Position numbers and translations under genes: made by a program
Source of the DNA: Odiellus spinosus
Taxonomy: Eukaryota > Arthropoda > Arachnida > Opiliones > Phalangiidae
Reading direction: 5' to 3'
Assembly: GCA_963920705.1 (NCBI GenBank)
Contig: OY987233.1
Coordinates: 11,023,459 to 11,087,458 of the forward strand
DNA: 64,000 nucleotides
Notes under the pieces: generated by a model
What the model was told of the DNA's origin: nothing
Databases searched by the model: none
What the model saw: the letters and a program-made list of their open reading frames with translations, nothing else
In this document: piece by piece, positions 44,917 through 56,704 of the stretch
Position numbering within the stretch: position 1 is the first letter of the stretch
Layout: each line of letters opens with the position of its first letter

Positions 44917-47197
44917 TGAGGAAGTGTCCACTAGATGGCATTAATCCCTACTTGTCGATAAATTAATAATTAAGTCTATTTTATTAAGCGAAAATATTTT
45001 GCGGAAAGTTTATGGTAATCTGAAACCTTCTTGTTTTCTTGCAGTTTGACGTATACAGAGCTGGAATTCTCTCCTAAGGGCTAGAAACCTTTCGACCCTT
45101 GGACGTAGTCTTCATCGCGGTCACGTCTTCTTCATCTAATCTTAAACTAGGTCGACCTCTCGACTTTCCCAATGTTGTCACGTGGCAATAACACGCTTTC
45201 GCGAAGTACTGGATATCTTCAGGTAGAATATATTTTTTTTATTCTTTTCCATTCAGTGTATAGTCAATATACTTCTACGAAGATGCGTAGAATTTTAAAA
45301 AGGCCTTTGAAGGGACCGGGAAACCTTAAAATTTCGACTTAAACGTTATTTTTTGGTAGACAATGGCGTAAAAATGGATAGATTTCATAAAAATTTTGGA
45401 ACTAATTCCACTTGAATTGGCATAACAAATTAGGCTTCACGCGTTTTCTCTACATAAATTCGAATCGTAGGAATCTCTTGTAAAATGAATCTATTTTCAC
45501 ACTGAGAAGTATGTTTTTAATATGGGATTTTGATCCATACTAAGATTGAAAAGTATTTCTTTATTTCTATTGACTGTATTTTCAACGCGAGCGTTATTAC
45601 GAGATTGCTATGGGGTTAAAACAAATCTGACCTCTTGGTCTTCGTGCCCTAAGGCATTTTTATTCTTTTATAGGAGGCTTGATATGATTTTTTTCCAAAT
45701 CATTTTAAAGGGTTAGTTTCATTCATTTTTTTCCCGTTTTATATTTGGGTAATTAAAAATAAAACAAATATTTTTCTCCCCCGTGTACTTCGAGTGTAAT
45801 TAAACAAATTTAAAATCTATCGGGGTAATCTATGGAATGTGGGAATTGTCTGATCAACCTCTGGTCCTCGGGTATTCTTGAAAGTTCCTTCTGATGCAAC
45901 TATCTCTTTAATAATCTCTGGGCTTTCGCTTTTAATACTAGGGGAGTTAGTTCTTGGTACTTTTTCTTCTTAAGTCTATTCCATCTATTCCACGAAACTC
46001 CGGCAACGAAAATAACGAGGTGCCGAGTCACGTTCGACAAATAAAAACTGTGGGTGGATATATAAAATGGTCGATAAAAATGAACTGGGAGGACTGACTT
46101 GTGAGACGATAGGGGGAACCAATTATCATCCCGTCTATAGCTTTCTGAACTTTCGTAGGCTTCCTCGAAATTGCAAGCATTCGCGGAATTCAGCGCGTAC
46201 GAAGCTATGATCCTCCGGTTCCTACCCGTGAAATTCAACCATATTAAATTGATGAGACTGTAGTTTCGTATAACGCTGTAAATTCTGACTGATTCTCTAA
46301 GGAGGTTATTGGGACTAAATCGGGGGGAAAAATAACTTTTATTATTATTATTTTTTGATGGTAATCCAAATGTCTTCGCGTAAAAATTATCTCTAAACCG
46401 CAAATGAAATGTAATTTTTTTTGGCGCCAATATCGCCCACTATATATGGTAAGCCATTACTTTTACGTAACTTATTGGTAAAACTAAAGAACTTTAGCGT
46501 TTTATCACTTTTTGATTTAGTTTTATTGAAGAATTGATCAAAGATAAATTTACTTGATGACATTATGATTTATTTTTATTGCTAAAGTATGGAGTAAAAT
46601 CTTTATTGGGCTTAAAAGAAACTAGACTTGTAAGCCTTGTTCGTACTTAAAGGCAAATAATGAATCCAAACTGGTAATCAATATGTAGTATGGAAGGGAT
46701 ATAACATTTGTACGAACACCCCAAAACTAAATAGTAATTTTTATTTTCGTCTGTCGACACGCATTCGCTTTGATTCGATCTCGATTGACATTGCAATGGT
46801 AGGAAATTAATTTACAGCCTCTTTTTGTCTCGATCCTACCCTACTCCCCTGATCGGCTCATTCTGACTGGGCAGTTGCCCCCTAACCCATCCGCCCACCT
46901 ACCGAGCCCGTCTACATTGCCCGGGCAGTAATGAAGAAGGCTTCAGCTTTCTATCGACTGTTATTAAGCGCTGGACCTTAGAGTATCTTATCCCAATGTC
47001 TATTTCGCGATAAATTCATTTCTAGTCACGTCAGTTCTGATTAACTCTATCCTTAGTTTTCTTATTCTGTATATAGGCCTATACTGACCTCGAGACTCGT
47101 GTGGAAGAAGCCTTCGCGAGCTGGTTAGTTATAATCGTAAGTTAAATTAAATATAAGTATGATACTTACTTCAATGTAAAATATATTAAGGTGTAGG
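44917..47197. other. non-coding stretch, no confirmed gene
   Basis: The largest feature is a 176-codon minus-strand frame, 46430 down to 45900, starting with ATG. Its translation is rich in Asn, Ser, Arg and Phe, has no domain, signal peptide or repeat I recognise, and shows no clear splice context. I leave it uncalled, but it is the longest frame in the window not explained by a repeat. A GC-richer patch lies at 46830-46930. Confidence 0.35.
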
Positions 47198-47476
47198 CCT
47201 TAAAACGTAGTATTATCCGAAATAATTCCTGTCTGCGGGTGCGGAGAGAAGAAAGATAGTTTTTCCTCGCTTTTCTTATAACTAGACCTTGAGTTTTCAA
47301 ACTCGAGATATTCCCGGGGACAGGCTACATAAAAATAGGGCTAAAACGATAATATTATCCAAAATAATTCCTATCTGCGGGCGCAGAGAGAAGAGAGATA
47401 GTTTTTCCTCGCTCTTCTTATAACTAGCTATTGAGTTTACAGGGTCGAGATATTCCCAGGGAAAGATTACATCATC
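47198..47476 (+). repeat. tandem duplication, 142-bp unit
   Basis: The copies share ATAATTCCTGTCTGCGGG or ATAATTCCTATCTGCGGG, GATAGTTTTTCCTCGCT and TCGAGATATTCCC. The first is at 47225 and the second 142 bp later. They differ by a few percent, mostly transitions. Confidence 0.9.
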
Positions 47477-48209
47477 GAAACAGATTTTTATTGGCTCCCT
47501 GTATCACGTGTCTCTAAGAAGGCGGGTCATTCGGTTTAGTGCTAGAGAATTTTTGATTGTTTTTGATTAGAGGAAAAGTTTATACGGGCGTATTCTTGAA
47601 AACTTATTTCTCCAATAACCTTCGTGCTATCTTCTCGAAGTTGAATATATACTGATAAATAGAATATAGAAGATAGAAACGGATGGACAGACGACAGGCC
47701 GTTTCCTAAGAAGGCTTTAATCGGCGTGAAAAGCCAAAGACACGAATCCCGAACGCGCTTACCTCATCTTCGTCAACTCGTCTTGTTGGTGGTGGTGTGA
47801 TAGCCAGCTTATACCCTTACCACTCGCCCAACCCTCCCTGTCCGTGGATCGCCGCTTGTCACCCCGTCACGGGTGGATATAAGGTTTTCAAGCTATACGT
47901 AACGGGGCAGTCTTATCGGCAAAGGGATAGTATCACGATTCACACGTATATCTTAATAGATAAAAGATGAAGAACAAAATCTGGCTGGTATTATTCGAAA
48001 GCGCCCTCTAAAGGCAATCAAACGGTGGGGGAGAAAGTAGGAACTAACAAAACACGGATAAAGAATAGGCAGACGTATCTACGTTCGCCCTTAGAGGATT
48101 CTTACGAACTCTAGCCAGTTTTTGTTATTTTTATCTATTAAGATATAGCCTTGGTATACCATTTGAGACTATAATATTATAGTTGGTTTTTATACCGACG
48201 CTCTGACGG
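47477..48209. other. non-coding stretch
   Basis: GC-richer at 47750-47920, with no convincing open frame. No element is recognised. Confidence 0.35.
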
Positions 48210-48475
48210 CTTTTTCCTGAACTCCAAATGGAAATTGAGTAGCATTTTCGGAAAGATCATTAAAACGATTCAAAATATATATACATATGTCATAGAACAA
48301 AATTACCGCGACAGTAAAAATACATATTTCATAATCGCCATTTTCGAAATTTTGGAATAAAAATTCCCCGCAATATATACGTTATCAATGTGATATCGTA
48401 CGGCTATTGTAGAGCCCATAAATTATTCGCGCGCGTTTTGTCACGTAATATGGACATACTATAGTTTTGGCGCGG
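48210..48475 (+). repeat. family A dispersed repeat, longest copy
   Basis: CCTGAACTCCAAATGGAAAT, GAGTAGCATTTTCGGAAAGA, ATGTCATAGAACAAAATTAC and AAATTCCCCGCAATATATAC recur. The 3' part (GGCTATTGTAGAGCCCATAA) has a counterpart in the 60.6-kb copy (CGCTATTGTATTATAGAACC), so family A is at least about 230 bp long. Confidence 0.8.
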
Positions 48476-49239
48476 TCTTTTTCTCGAAAGTACTTAAAAT
48501 TAATAGTTGTAGTGTTCCTTTACTGGTTCGGTGGTTGTTCCTATAGCTTGGGCGCACCCTAGGGATGAAAAGTTTGGTTTTCACTCGATCGAGAATGTCA
48601 GGATTAATATCGTCTTGGAAACGAAAACGGAAATTGTGTTGGGCTTAACTCTCGGCTCCTCGTTGACGCTTTTCAAAACGTCACGACCCGTTTTCTCGAG
48701 TGTTTTCGTCTCCTTCGGATTAATATAAGTATCTGACCCGAAACTTTAAATTAGAAATCGCTCGAAGAGCTTTTATTATGAAAGTTTCGCTTTTAAGACG
48801 TGATGAGACTCGGATTATTTCAAAATCCATTTTTACGATTCTGTCTATCGTCTTTTAAAGTAATTAATATGTTGAAGTATTCTCGGTGGCCAAGAAAATG
48901 TAACCGAAAACATAATAATTTAGTCCAACTTAATTCAGCTTCTAGCTCGAAGCTATTTAATCCCTTTTCTTAGCTCGTAACTTACTGGGCCTGATTTAGA
49001 CATAGATTTTAGCCAGCCATGGCTTTGGGCCTACTGCCAGTTCTCAGCGCTACCGTAACTGATTTGCGGGATTAAAAATGATAATGCCCGGTTTTTTAAA
49101 CCTCCAAAAAATCTCAGAAAGGAAAAAAACCACCCGCTGATTCCATCAAGTTAAAGTCTCAGTTGCTACGCGAGATATTGTTATTAACTACAAAATTTAT
49201 CAGGTTGTATCAGTCCCTTAAAAATGACAATATATCAGT
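48476..49239. other. non-coding stretch
   Basis: A 65-codon frame at 48531-48728 has no domain. TTTTGGCGCGGTC at 48465-48477, next to the family A copy, is a single E2F-like word. Confidence 0.35.
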
Positions 49240-49325
49240 ATGGTAATTTACGGTTTGCTCCGGTAAAATTACCGCGTAATTTACCAATTTCCAAAATTAC
49301 GATAATTTTAGAAACTAGTGAAACA
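49240..49325 (+). repeat. family G element, reference copy
   Basis: GGTAATTTACGGTTTGCTCC, GGTAAAATTACCGCGTAATT and TACCAATTTCCAAAATTACG. The first segment is the likely parent of the 20-bp unit at 32.2 kb. Confidence 0.6.
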
Positions 49326-49844
49326 TTCGAAATTAAAGTAAATACATTATTGGTTCAATTAGTTTTAAATTTGAAGTAAAAACTGTTTCACTCTCCCTTT
49401 ACGAAAAATCCAAAGATACAAAATCAAGGTATAACCGTAACTCCGTGCGAGCATCGCACCAACACCCCGCGAATTATGAATCGCAGCGATATACAACTTG
49501 TTTGTTTCGATACGCGATGCGGCGCTTTCGTTACGGTATAACCATTTTCACACCCAGCTCCAAAATCAAGTATCTTTAAGGTAGTTTAACCGTAAAACGT
49601 ACGCGGGTTTGCCTCTAAAACGATTTAAGAAAGAGAAACGCCATCGAATTACGCAGTCAAAATAATTTATCAAGTCAAGGAGAACGGAGGAAAGAATGGA
49701 GAGGGAAAATTTCTCTCTCGAAATGCCGCCGAGCCTCAATGAATCTACATTAGCTTGAGAAATCGCTTTTTTAAAGAGATAATGAAAAGGTAAAAGGATT
49801 TTTATATAGATTATTCATAGGCGTATTCTAGAAACCTCTTCGTT
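49326..49844. other. non-coding stretch
   Basis: No gene is recognised. TTCACTCTCCCTTTACG near 49388 resembles a family C right end standing alone. Confidence 0.35.
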
Positions 49845-50621
49845 TGACTATAGTTTGACAACATTTTGACAATTGCTTGATAAAAGTTTGACCATAGTTT
49901 GACCATAGTTTGACCATAGTTTGACCATTGTCGGACCATAGTTTGACCATAGTTTGACCATAGTTTGACCATAGTTTGACCATAGTTTGACCATAGTTTA
50001 AGCATAGTTTAAGCATAGTTTGACCATAGTCTGCCCATAGTTTGACCCTTAGGTTCACCATAGTTTGACCGTAGTCTGCCCATAGTTTGATCATAGTCTG
50101 ATCATAGTTTGACCATAGTCTGCCCATAGTTTGCTCATAGTTTGCCCATAGTTTGCTCATAGTTTGCCTATAGTTTTCCCATAGTTCCCCATAGTTTGCC
50201 CCTTAGGTTCACCATAGTTTGACCGTAGTCTGCCCATAGTTTGATCATAGTTTGACGATAGTTTGCCCATAGTCTGCCCATAGTCTGCCCATAGTCTGCC
50301 CATAGTCTGCCCATAGTCTGCCCATAGTCTGCCCATAGTCTGCCCATAGTCTGCCCATAGTCTGCCCATAGTCTGCCCATAGTCTGCCCATAGTCTGCCC
50401 ATAGTCTGCCCATAGTCTGCCCATAGTCTGCCCATAGTCTGCCCATAGTCTGCCCATAGTCTGCCCATAGTCTGCCCATAGTCTGCCCATAGTCTGCCCA
50501 TAGTCTGCCCATAGTTTGCCCATAGTTTGCCCATAGTTTGCCCATAGTTTGCCCATAGTTTGCCCATAGTTTGCCCATAGTTTGCCCATAGTTCCCCATA
50601 GTTTGCCCATAGCCTGACCAT
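49845..50621 (-). repeat. 12-bp minisatellite, about 64 units
   Basis: The unit is CATAGTCTGCCC or CATAGTTTGACC. A variable left half (TTTGACC, TTTGCTC, TTTAAGC) is followed by a uniform CATAGTCTGCCC block (about 50265-50515) and a short CATAGTTTGCCC block. The segment GTTCACCATAGTTTGACC with its neighbours occurs twice, near 50053 and 50208, so part of the array was duplicated as a block. All three minus frames stay open through much of it (Trp-Ala-Asp-Tyr-Gly-Gln-Thr type repeats); I treat these as by-products. Confidence 0.98.
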
Positions 50622-50623
50622 AT

Positions 50624-50766
50624 GCCTATTTTCTGTATAAGATTTAAATTTATTTCTAATTTAATATTTGTTTGTAAAATATTTTTTACTGTCGGATTAA
50701 GCGACTATTTAAACGATAATGAATGGATAATAAATCACTCGTTATTAGGTTGCATTCTCCCTTTAA
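50624..50766 (+). mobile_element. family C MITE, right-arm fragment
   Basis: It runs from GCCTATTTTCTGTATAAG to GGTTGCATTCTCCCTTTAAG and includes ATTTATTTCTAATTTAATAT. It directly follows the 12-bp array. The left arm is absent. Confidence 0.85.
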
Positions 50767-51370
50767 GTACAAGTATCTAGAAAAGTACGCGTTCAAAAAC
50801 TCAAACCCATCCATTTAAGAAATACGTATAAAATGATGTACGATGACTATGGGAATTAAAGCTCTTTTTTTAACCTCGAGGTTATTCGGAATGAGTCCTT
50901 GGACAAACTTTATGACGTCCAGCAAAATCCGGGGTAAAAGAAACAATTTAAAACTGGCGTCGTTTTCCAGTTTAAGACGTTTGGCCGATTTTCTGCCTCT
51001 TTTTGTAAGGTTGGGCGCGTTCTAAGGCGTAATCAGCTAGCTCTTTTACCCGGGCCATCAAAGTGAATTCCCCAAAATTTGCCCTTCACGCCCCGAGTAC
51101 AATTCCGGCTGGGTGCGATGAGAAAATTTCTCTCTGTTTTTTCGTTTTTTTTTTTTTATTCCTTTTTATTCTAAATTGCCGTAACTTTCCCGGGAACACG
51201 GATAAACCAAAGAAAAACTTTTTCTCTGCTTGTATAAGGTATAATCTCTCTGCTCTCAAAAAAAGGTGCGGCTTATTTGGAAGAAATTTTTCAAGAACAT
51301 TTACTTTAAAGGAAACGTTGAAAAGCTACGTGATAGCGAAAAAATTGATTTTAAATTATTTTAATTTATG
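50767..51370. other. non-coding stretch
   Basis: Frames at 50843-51025 and 51063-51371 have no recognisable domain. Confidence 0.35.
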
Positions 51371-51566
51371 AGAGAGTGTTGGAATTTAGGCGGGCCGCGC
51401 TTGGCTATATTATCTTCCCCCAACTTCTGTATTTCTCCGCAGAGTGTCGCTTCCTCCGTTCACTGTTTACACGGCGACTGCGACCGCTAGAGTGTCTCGA
51501 ATCTGCCATTACATTTACCCGAACCTTCGCTGATAATATTAAAGATACGGGGCGTTGTTTACTTTT
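51371..51566 (-). mobile_element. family F element, partial reverse copy
   Basis: It is the reverse complement of about 31055-31255: GGCGGGCCGCGCTTGGCTAT, TTTCTCCGCAGAGTGTCGCT, GCTAGAGTGTCTCGAATCTG and GATACGGGGCGTTGTTTACT all have partners there. The 129-codon frame at 51376-51765 begins in it and is probably spurious. Confidence 0.8.
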
Positions 51567-52455
51567 GGTTATTCATATTACTTTTTTCTATATATCAAAA
51601 AGTAGAAAAATGGGGTGGTTGATGTTCGCTCGCCCTAACCCTAACAGCGTGAGAGATTGGAAACTATTTAGCGTGAAAAAACATTTTTCTTACTCTTCGG
51701 GAAAAAGCTTTTGTTTCTCAAAATTCCTGCGGCAGCGCGTGAATGACCCATATATCTACTGTTGAATTTCTCAAGAAAATCCCTCCTTCTACCCTCTTAG
51801 TACCGTCTCCGTTTCGTATCTTACCTATCAAAATATTTTCTGGGCCAAAACACTTTCAAATTCCGGCCGCGAGAGTAAACGATACTACGCGAAACAAAAA
51901 AGTTTTTCGCCCCGAAAACAAATGAGCTTTTGTTTTCGAGTGGAAAAGAAAAACGCTCCTCTTACATTTTCTCATCGCTCTACAATTTTAACTTCTTACC
52001 AAGGAGAATTTATCACGGGAGACAACGTCATATCCGTTAGTGTTAAACGCGTTGATATTTTGAAATCTCTTTTATTATTTAATCTCATATTTCTGTCTGT
52101 CCACTTACGAAAGAGAAAGAAAATGATTTGAAGTCTAACAAGTTCTCTTTTCTCTATTTTCGGTTATAAAAAACAGACAAGCTCTCTTTCTAATTGAATA
52201 ATTAGTCTAGATATGGCGTTTTTAATTGAATTATAACAAAACATTGTGGAAAAATCGAGATAGTTAGTAAAGAGACGGATTAAGCCAAGAAACCGTGTTT
52301 TATTTTAAATTTTAATGATAACTGCGGATAGATGTCAGGCACTTTTAGTACACTTCTCCCGGCTCCATCTATCCGCAGTAAGTAGAAATAAAAATGGCCG
52401 CTATCTGGATCTGTAAACCTTAATCAATCCACTTATTGAAAGCAATGTGTTATTT
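51567..52455. other. non-coding stretch with one short hairpin
   Basis: Short frames at 51743-52131 have no domain. A perfect 14-bp inverted repeat, ACTGCGGATAGATG at 52321 against CATCTATCCGCAGT at 52366, encloses 31 bases. Confidence 0.4.
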
Positions 52456-52750
52456 ATTTAACCAAGGAGGATTAGACAAGGAGAAGAAATGTGGGGACGG
52501 CGCGGTTCCTACTGCGTCGGCCTAAACTCCCACTCTGGGAGAACGGGGGTAGAGACGTTTCGTGGTAAAATGTTGTCGCGTGGGTAAAACGAATCCTTTA
52601 TGAGACGCGCTAGCTAGCGACCACGTGACAACAGTTTACCTCGAGAATTTCCTATCCCCCCTTTCCACCCGAGTGGGAGGTTGGCTCTTCTCTCTCTAAC
52701 TCAACGCAGCCCCACATTTCCTCTCCTTGTCTAATCCTCCTTGATTTAAC
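52456..52750. mobile_element. 281-bp non-autonomous DNA transposon with 7-bp target duplication
   Basis: The element spans 52463-52743. Its 34-bp terminal inverted repeats begin CAAGGAGGATTAGACAAGGA and differ at one position. Direct repeats ATTTAAC flank it at 52456-52462 and 52744-52750. The interior is GC-richer than its surroundings and non-coding, with a GCTAGCTAGC palindrome and a CACGTG. The CAAGG start fits the loose YARNG end rule of hAT elements, but hAT duplications are usually 8 bp, so the superfamily stays open. Confidence 0.93.
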
Positions 52751-53220
52751 TTACCCCAAAAAAATTGTTTTATTTTGTTTCTAAATTATAATTTAAAACT
52801 TTAAATCATCATCATCTCCTTGGATAAACTCTCCACGCTTTTTTCGATTAACTTCTTCCAATGTTTTAAAAAAAATATAAAAAAGTTTTTCATTACGGAA
52901 AAAATAAAGCGATTTTCATCAAAATATTTCTTAAAAAATTTCTATAAAGTCAAATGAAGCGAAGTAAATTACAACCTACGCTACTCTCTAGATCCCCCCT
53001 TTTCTAGTACGTTTTTCCACCATCTATCCTCGAAATAAAAAAACTAGCTCAACATTTTTAAATAATAGTTTTCCAAGAAATATGTTCTCCTACTTTCAAC
53101 TTAAAGGAGAGCTGAAAAAGAAACCTCAAGAGTTTTTTCCTTCAAAATTAAATTCTTAAAATTTAATCCCTTGCAAATTGACGCTGTCTTCTGAATCTAT
53201 AAATTTACTCGATAGTTAGG
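52751..53220. other. non-coding stretch
   Basis: No gene or element is recognised. Confidence 0.35.
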
Positions 53221-53452
53221 CTTAAAGGGAGAATGCAACCTAACAACAAATGATTTTTATTATCGATTCCTTATCGTTTAAATAGATCTAATCTGATATT
53301 ACTAAACAAATATCAAACCCGAAATTAATTTAAAACGTACTTGGAAAATAGGCTTAGCTAGATTCGTGATGATCATCCGACGAGTTCGCGGAAAAAATAA
53401 ATTTAAAGTTAATTATCGCTTTATTTTCTAGTTTAGTCTCCCTTTAGGATTC
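53221..53452 (+). mobile_element. family C MITE, internally deleted
   Basis: It begins TTAAAGGGAGAATGCAACCT and ends TAGTCTCCCTTTAGG. The left arm is good (TATCGATTCCTTATCGTTTA, AATAGGCTTAGCTAGATTCG) while the right arm is short. Confidence 0.85.
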
Positions 53453-53937
53453 TAAACTAGCTTTATAAAAGAAAAACTAGCTGTAGAATGTATTTCTTTT
53501 TCCAACATACAAGGCGTCCATCATTTTAACGTATTTTTTTTCCAACCCTTTCTTCTGTTGTATAAAACCTAAAGTCACTTTGCAACGGCGAGTAGCCTTA
53601 ACTTTATGAATATTAAATTAACTGGCGCGTCTGAGAAGCATCTCGCTACGTTCCTCGTTCCAACTGACACCTGACAAAAATATAAGGAACCCCGAAAGAA
53701 GGTCTCGGCCTAGAGAGTAACTTTATAATTTTCTCTCGCAATGAATACGAAGTCCTCCGATGTTAAATTTCGCGGTGGTTGGCAGTTAAGCTTGATGTTG
53801 GTGGGTCAGAAGGCCTGTTCAGACGACATTACAATTTAGGAATAAACAAGCAGTCGGTATTTGAATTAAATTACAGTTTAATTGAAATGGGCAGACATTT
53901 TCTTTTGATGGTTTTTTAAATAATTCCCCGTTTGTCT
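53453..53937. other. non-coding stretch
   Basis: No gene is recognised. Confidence 0.35.
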
Positions 53938-54475
53938 ATTCAAATTTGCAATAATATCTGTCCTATCCAAGTTGCAATTATATGTGTTCAATCAAAGTTG
54001 CAATTATTTCTGCCCTATCCAAGTTGCAATTATTTCTGCCCTATCCAAGTTGCAATTATTTCTGCCCTATCCAAGTTGCAATTATTTCTGCCCTATCCAA
54101 GTTGCAATTATATCTGCCCTATCCAATTTGCATTTATATCTGCCCTATCCAAGTTGCAATAATATCTGTCCAATCAAAGCTGCAATTCTATCTGTCCAAT
54201 CAAAGTTGCAATTAGATCTGTCCAATCAAAGTTGCAATTAGATCTGTCCAATCAAAGTTGCAATTAGATCTGTCCAATCAAAGTTGCAATTATATCTGTC
54301 CAATCAAAGTTGCAATTATATCTGTCCAATCAAAGTTGCAATTATATCTGTCCATTCCAAGCAGCAATTAATAATTATCTGTCCATTCAAAGTTGCAATT
54401 AATAATTATCTGTCCATTCAAAGTTGCAATTAATAATAATGCCATTTGAAAGTTGTAATTATTAATTGCCCTATC
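53938..54475 (+). repeat. 26-bp minisatellite, about 20 units
   Basis: The unit is AGTTGCAATTATATCTGTCC plus AATCAA. The left block reads TTTCTGCCCTATCCAAG, the middle block CTGTCCAATCAAAG, and the right block lengthens to 29 bp with AATTAATAATTATCTG. The three open frames through it are by-products. Confidence 0.96.
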
Positions 54476-55985
54476 AATGCAAAGTCAAATGTTCGATCGT
54501 ATCGATGAACATTGCGTGTTATTTAGTCAGAAATAAGAATTTTGAAGTAGAGTTTGAAAGAGGAGGCTTTTAAAATCACGGAAATTCAATGCGACTATCG
54601 AGAAATTCCGGCGTATTTAATTTACCAATTTCCAAAATTAGGGTGAGCTTTAAACTCTAATTTGAACGGTTCCCTTTTCTTTACAATTAATATTAAAGAA
54701 TTTGAAATATCGTAGACGTTGGTACTTGGTTAATAAGACAGTGTGTTCTTTATTCTCCTTGGCCCGGGCCTTATCACGCGTATTTTGACGTAATAAAGGG
54801 CCCAAAACGAGTAGCGAGAGAGAAAGAGAGAGAGCAATTAGAGCCCACTGGCGACCGAGACGTTCCAAATATTTTGTGACACTTAATTAGTCACGGGAAG
54901 ATATAAACGATGACATAGTAATTAATAGAAGATTTGGTATTACAAAAGCAGACCCGCTAAACTAAGCTCTGTTTGAGAGTCTCGTAATCTAGTCTTTCTA
55001 TGCCACCCCAAACCCCCAAACATCTAACACGTGATAAATAAAGGACTACTTTCAGACAAAATTTGGCAATATTAATATCGTTATATATTTAATTTTTTGA
55101 AACTTAATCACCATTTTTGGTGCTCAATTTCCATTTGAAGTTTCTAAAAAAACTGACAGCTATTAACATCGGCAGACACGTGGGGCTCGAAGTTTTATTA
55201 GTTAATCACGATTTTTTATTTTATTTCTCTTTCCGTATTGAAATTAGTGTCCAAAGTGTCTGTACCTTTCAATGTTTTTTTGTTTCCAATAATTTTGTTG
55301 AAATACGACAGTATCTCTTTAATTATTAAATATCAAAATTTATCTATCGAGAATTTTCTCTCTCAGTTTCTATCAAAAGGCTTCGTAAATCCACCCCATT
55401 TCTGATTATTTCAAATTTTCCCCAACTAAGTAGAACAGTCTTGTATAACGCTTCCAAATTTATTAAGCCGTCTTTCAAAATAGAAAAGTATTAGAAGTTT
55501 ACGTATTAACACGCGCACCTGGGTTTTGTTATCTTATTAATTGAATATTCTCTGATTTTTGAAGCTTATTTCTTAGTTTATATAAATTTGTAAAGTTCTG
55601 ACCCTGTCAAAATTTATATTAATTTTAATAGGAGATGGCGGAGGCTAATTTTAAGTTCACTTCTGTCATATGACGAGCCTCGTTCGCGCTTAAAAGATTT
55701 ATTTACGATAATTATTTAATATAATATTATTATTATAATATAAATTAGTTTTGTTTCGCTAAAATACTTATTTCTTTATTACTTATGATATTAATAATTC
55801 CAGTGTTTGGAAGTAACGAACCAAATATTTAATTAATTTTAAATATTTACTTACGATACCCGTAAAGAATTTACATTTTGAAAGATTTGCAAAGAAACCA
55901 CATTGACTTACCTAGAAAAGAAAAAAATATATATGATTAGAATTTTATTAATTATTTATTAAATTAAATTAGTTAATTTTCTATC
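54476..55985. other. non-coding stretch with a family G fragment
   Basis: A family G fragment is at 54605-54640 (TTTAATTTACCAATTTCCAA). At 55108-55138, CCATTTTTGGTGCTCAATTTCC weakly resembles a family D end. GAGAGAGAAAGAGAGAGAGC at 54813-54832 is a short GA-rich run. No gene is recognised. Confidence 0.4.
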
Positions 55986-55989
55986 AGAA

Positions 55990-56160
55990 TCAGTATGCTT
56001 AAAGCGTTTTCGTGAACTCCGAATAGAAATTGAGTAGCATTTTCGGAAAGATCGTTAAAAAACGATTAAAAATATATATACTTATGTCATAGAACAAAAT
56101 TACAGCGACATTAAAAATACATATTTTATAATTTCTAATTTTTTAAAATAAAAATTACTA
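55990..56160 (+). repeat. family A dispersed repeat
   Basis: TTTTCGTGAACTCCGAATAG, AAATTGAGTAGCATTTTCGG, AAAGATCGTTAAAAAACGAT, ATGTCATAGAACAAAATTAC and AATACATATTTTATAATT match the other copies closely. Confidence 0.85.
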
Positions 56161-56704
56161 CTCAGAATCTGTTTGGAACTTAAAATTCCTTGGAAGCCTC
56201 CCTTACGAAATAATATACGTTTCTTATTTTACAATCTAATCGCTCAACTCCATATAAATTTAATATTAATTTTTGCTGACGCGGTCTGGTAACATTATAC
56301 AAAGTAATATAATATATCAGGACCCTCTAAAAAATTAGCGATGATTAATTCCAGAATTTGTGTCGTGCGTGTTTCTATTTTATGCTCTGGGACGCGAGCA
56401 GCACGCGTCCGACACCAGCTGCTAGTAACGCGCGGTTAGCCTAGCTCGCTTAAGACTCCGCTAAGACTAAACCATATAACGTCATTATCATTTAATCTTC
56501 TTTTAAGAGTTTATTCTAGACAAGTTATACGCGAATTAAAGAGCAAGACTCGCCTTAAACAAAATTATATAAAGTATTCTTAAAGTATGAATATAAATTT
56601 CGTCCTTTAGAGGCGCTGTTACTAGGAAAACGAAAGAAAAACCGGTTCTCCTTGCCTATATCTCTATTGTCTTAATTATCTTTAATTATTTTAGTTATTC
56701 TTAT
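56161..56704. other. non-coding stretch
   Basis: GC-richer at 56380-56460. No open frame or element is recognised. Confidence 0.35.

Noticed and set aside
49811-50621. Several overlapping minus-strand frames up to 154 codons with Trp-Ala-Asp-Tyr-Gly-Gln-Thr repeats
   Set aside because: All three frames are open because the unit is 12 bp without stops. This is a property of the array.
51376-51765. 129-codon frame as a gene
   Set aside because: Its first half is the family F repeat read in reverse. The rest shows no domain.
53932-54241. Three overlapping frames with CNYFCPIQVAIISALSKLQL-type repeats
   Set aside because: A 26-bp unit cycles through all frames, so the reading is repeat-derived.
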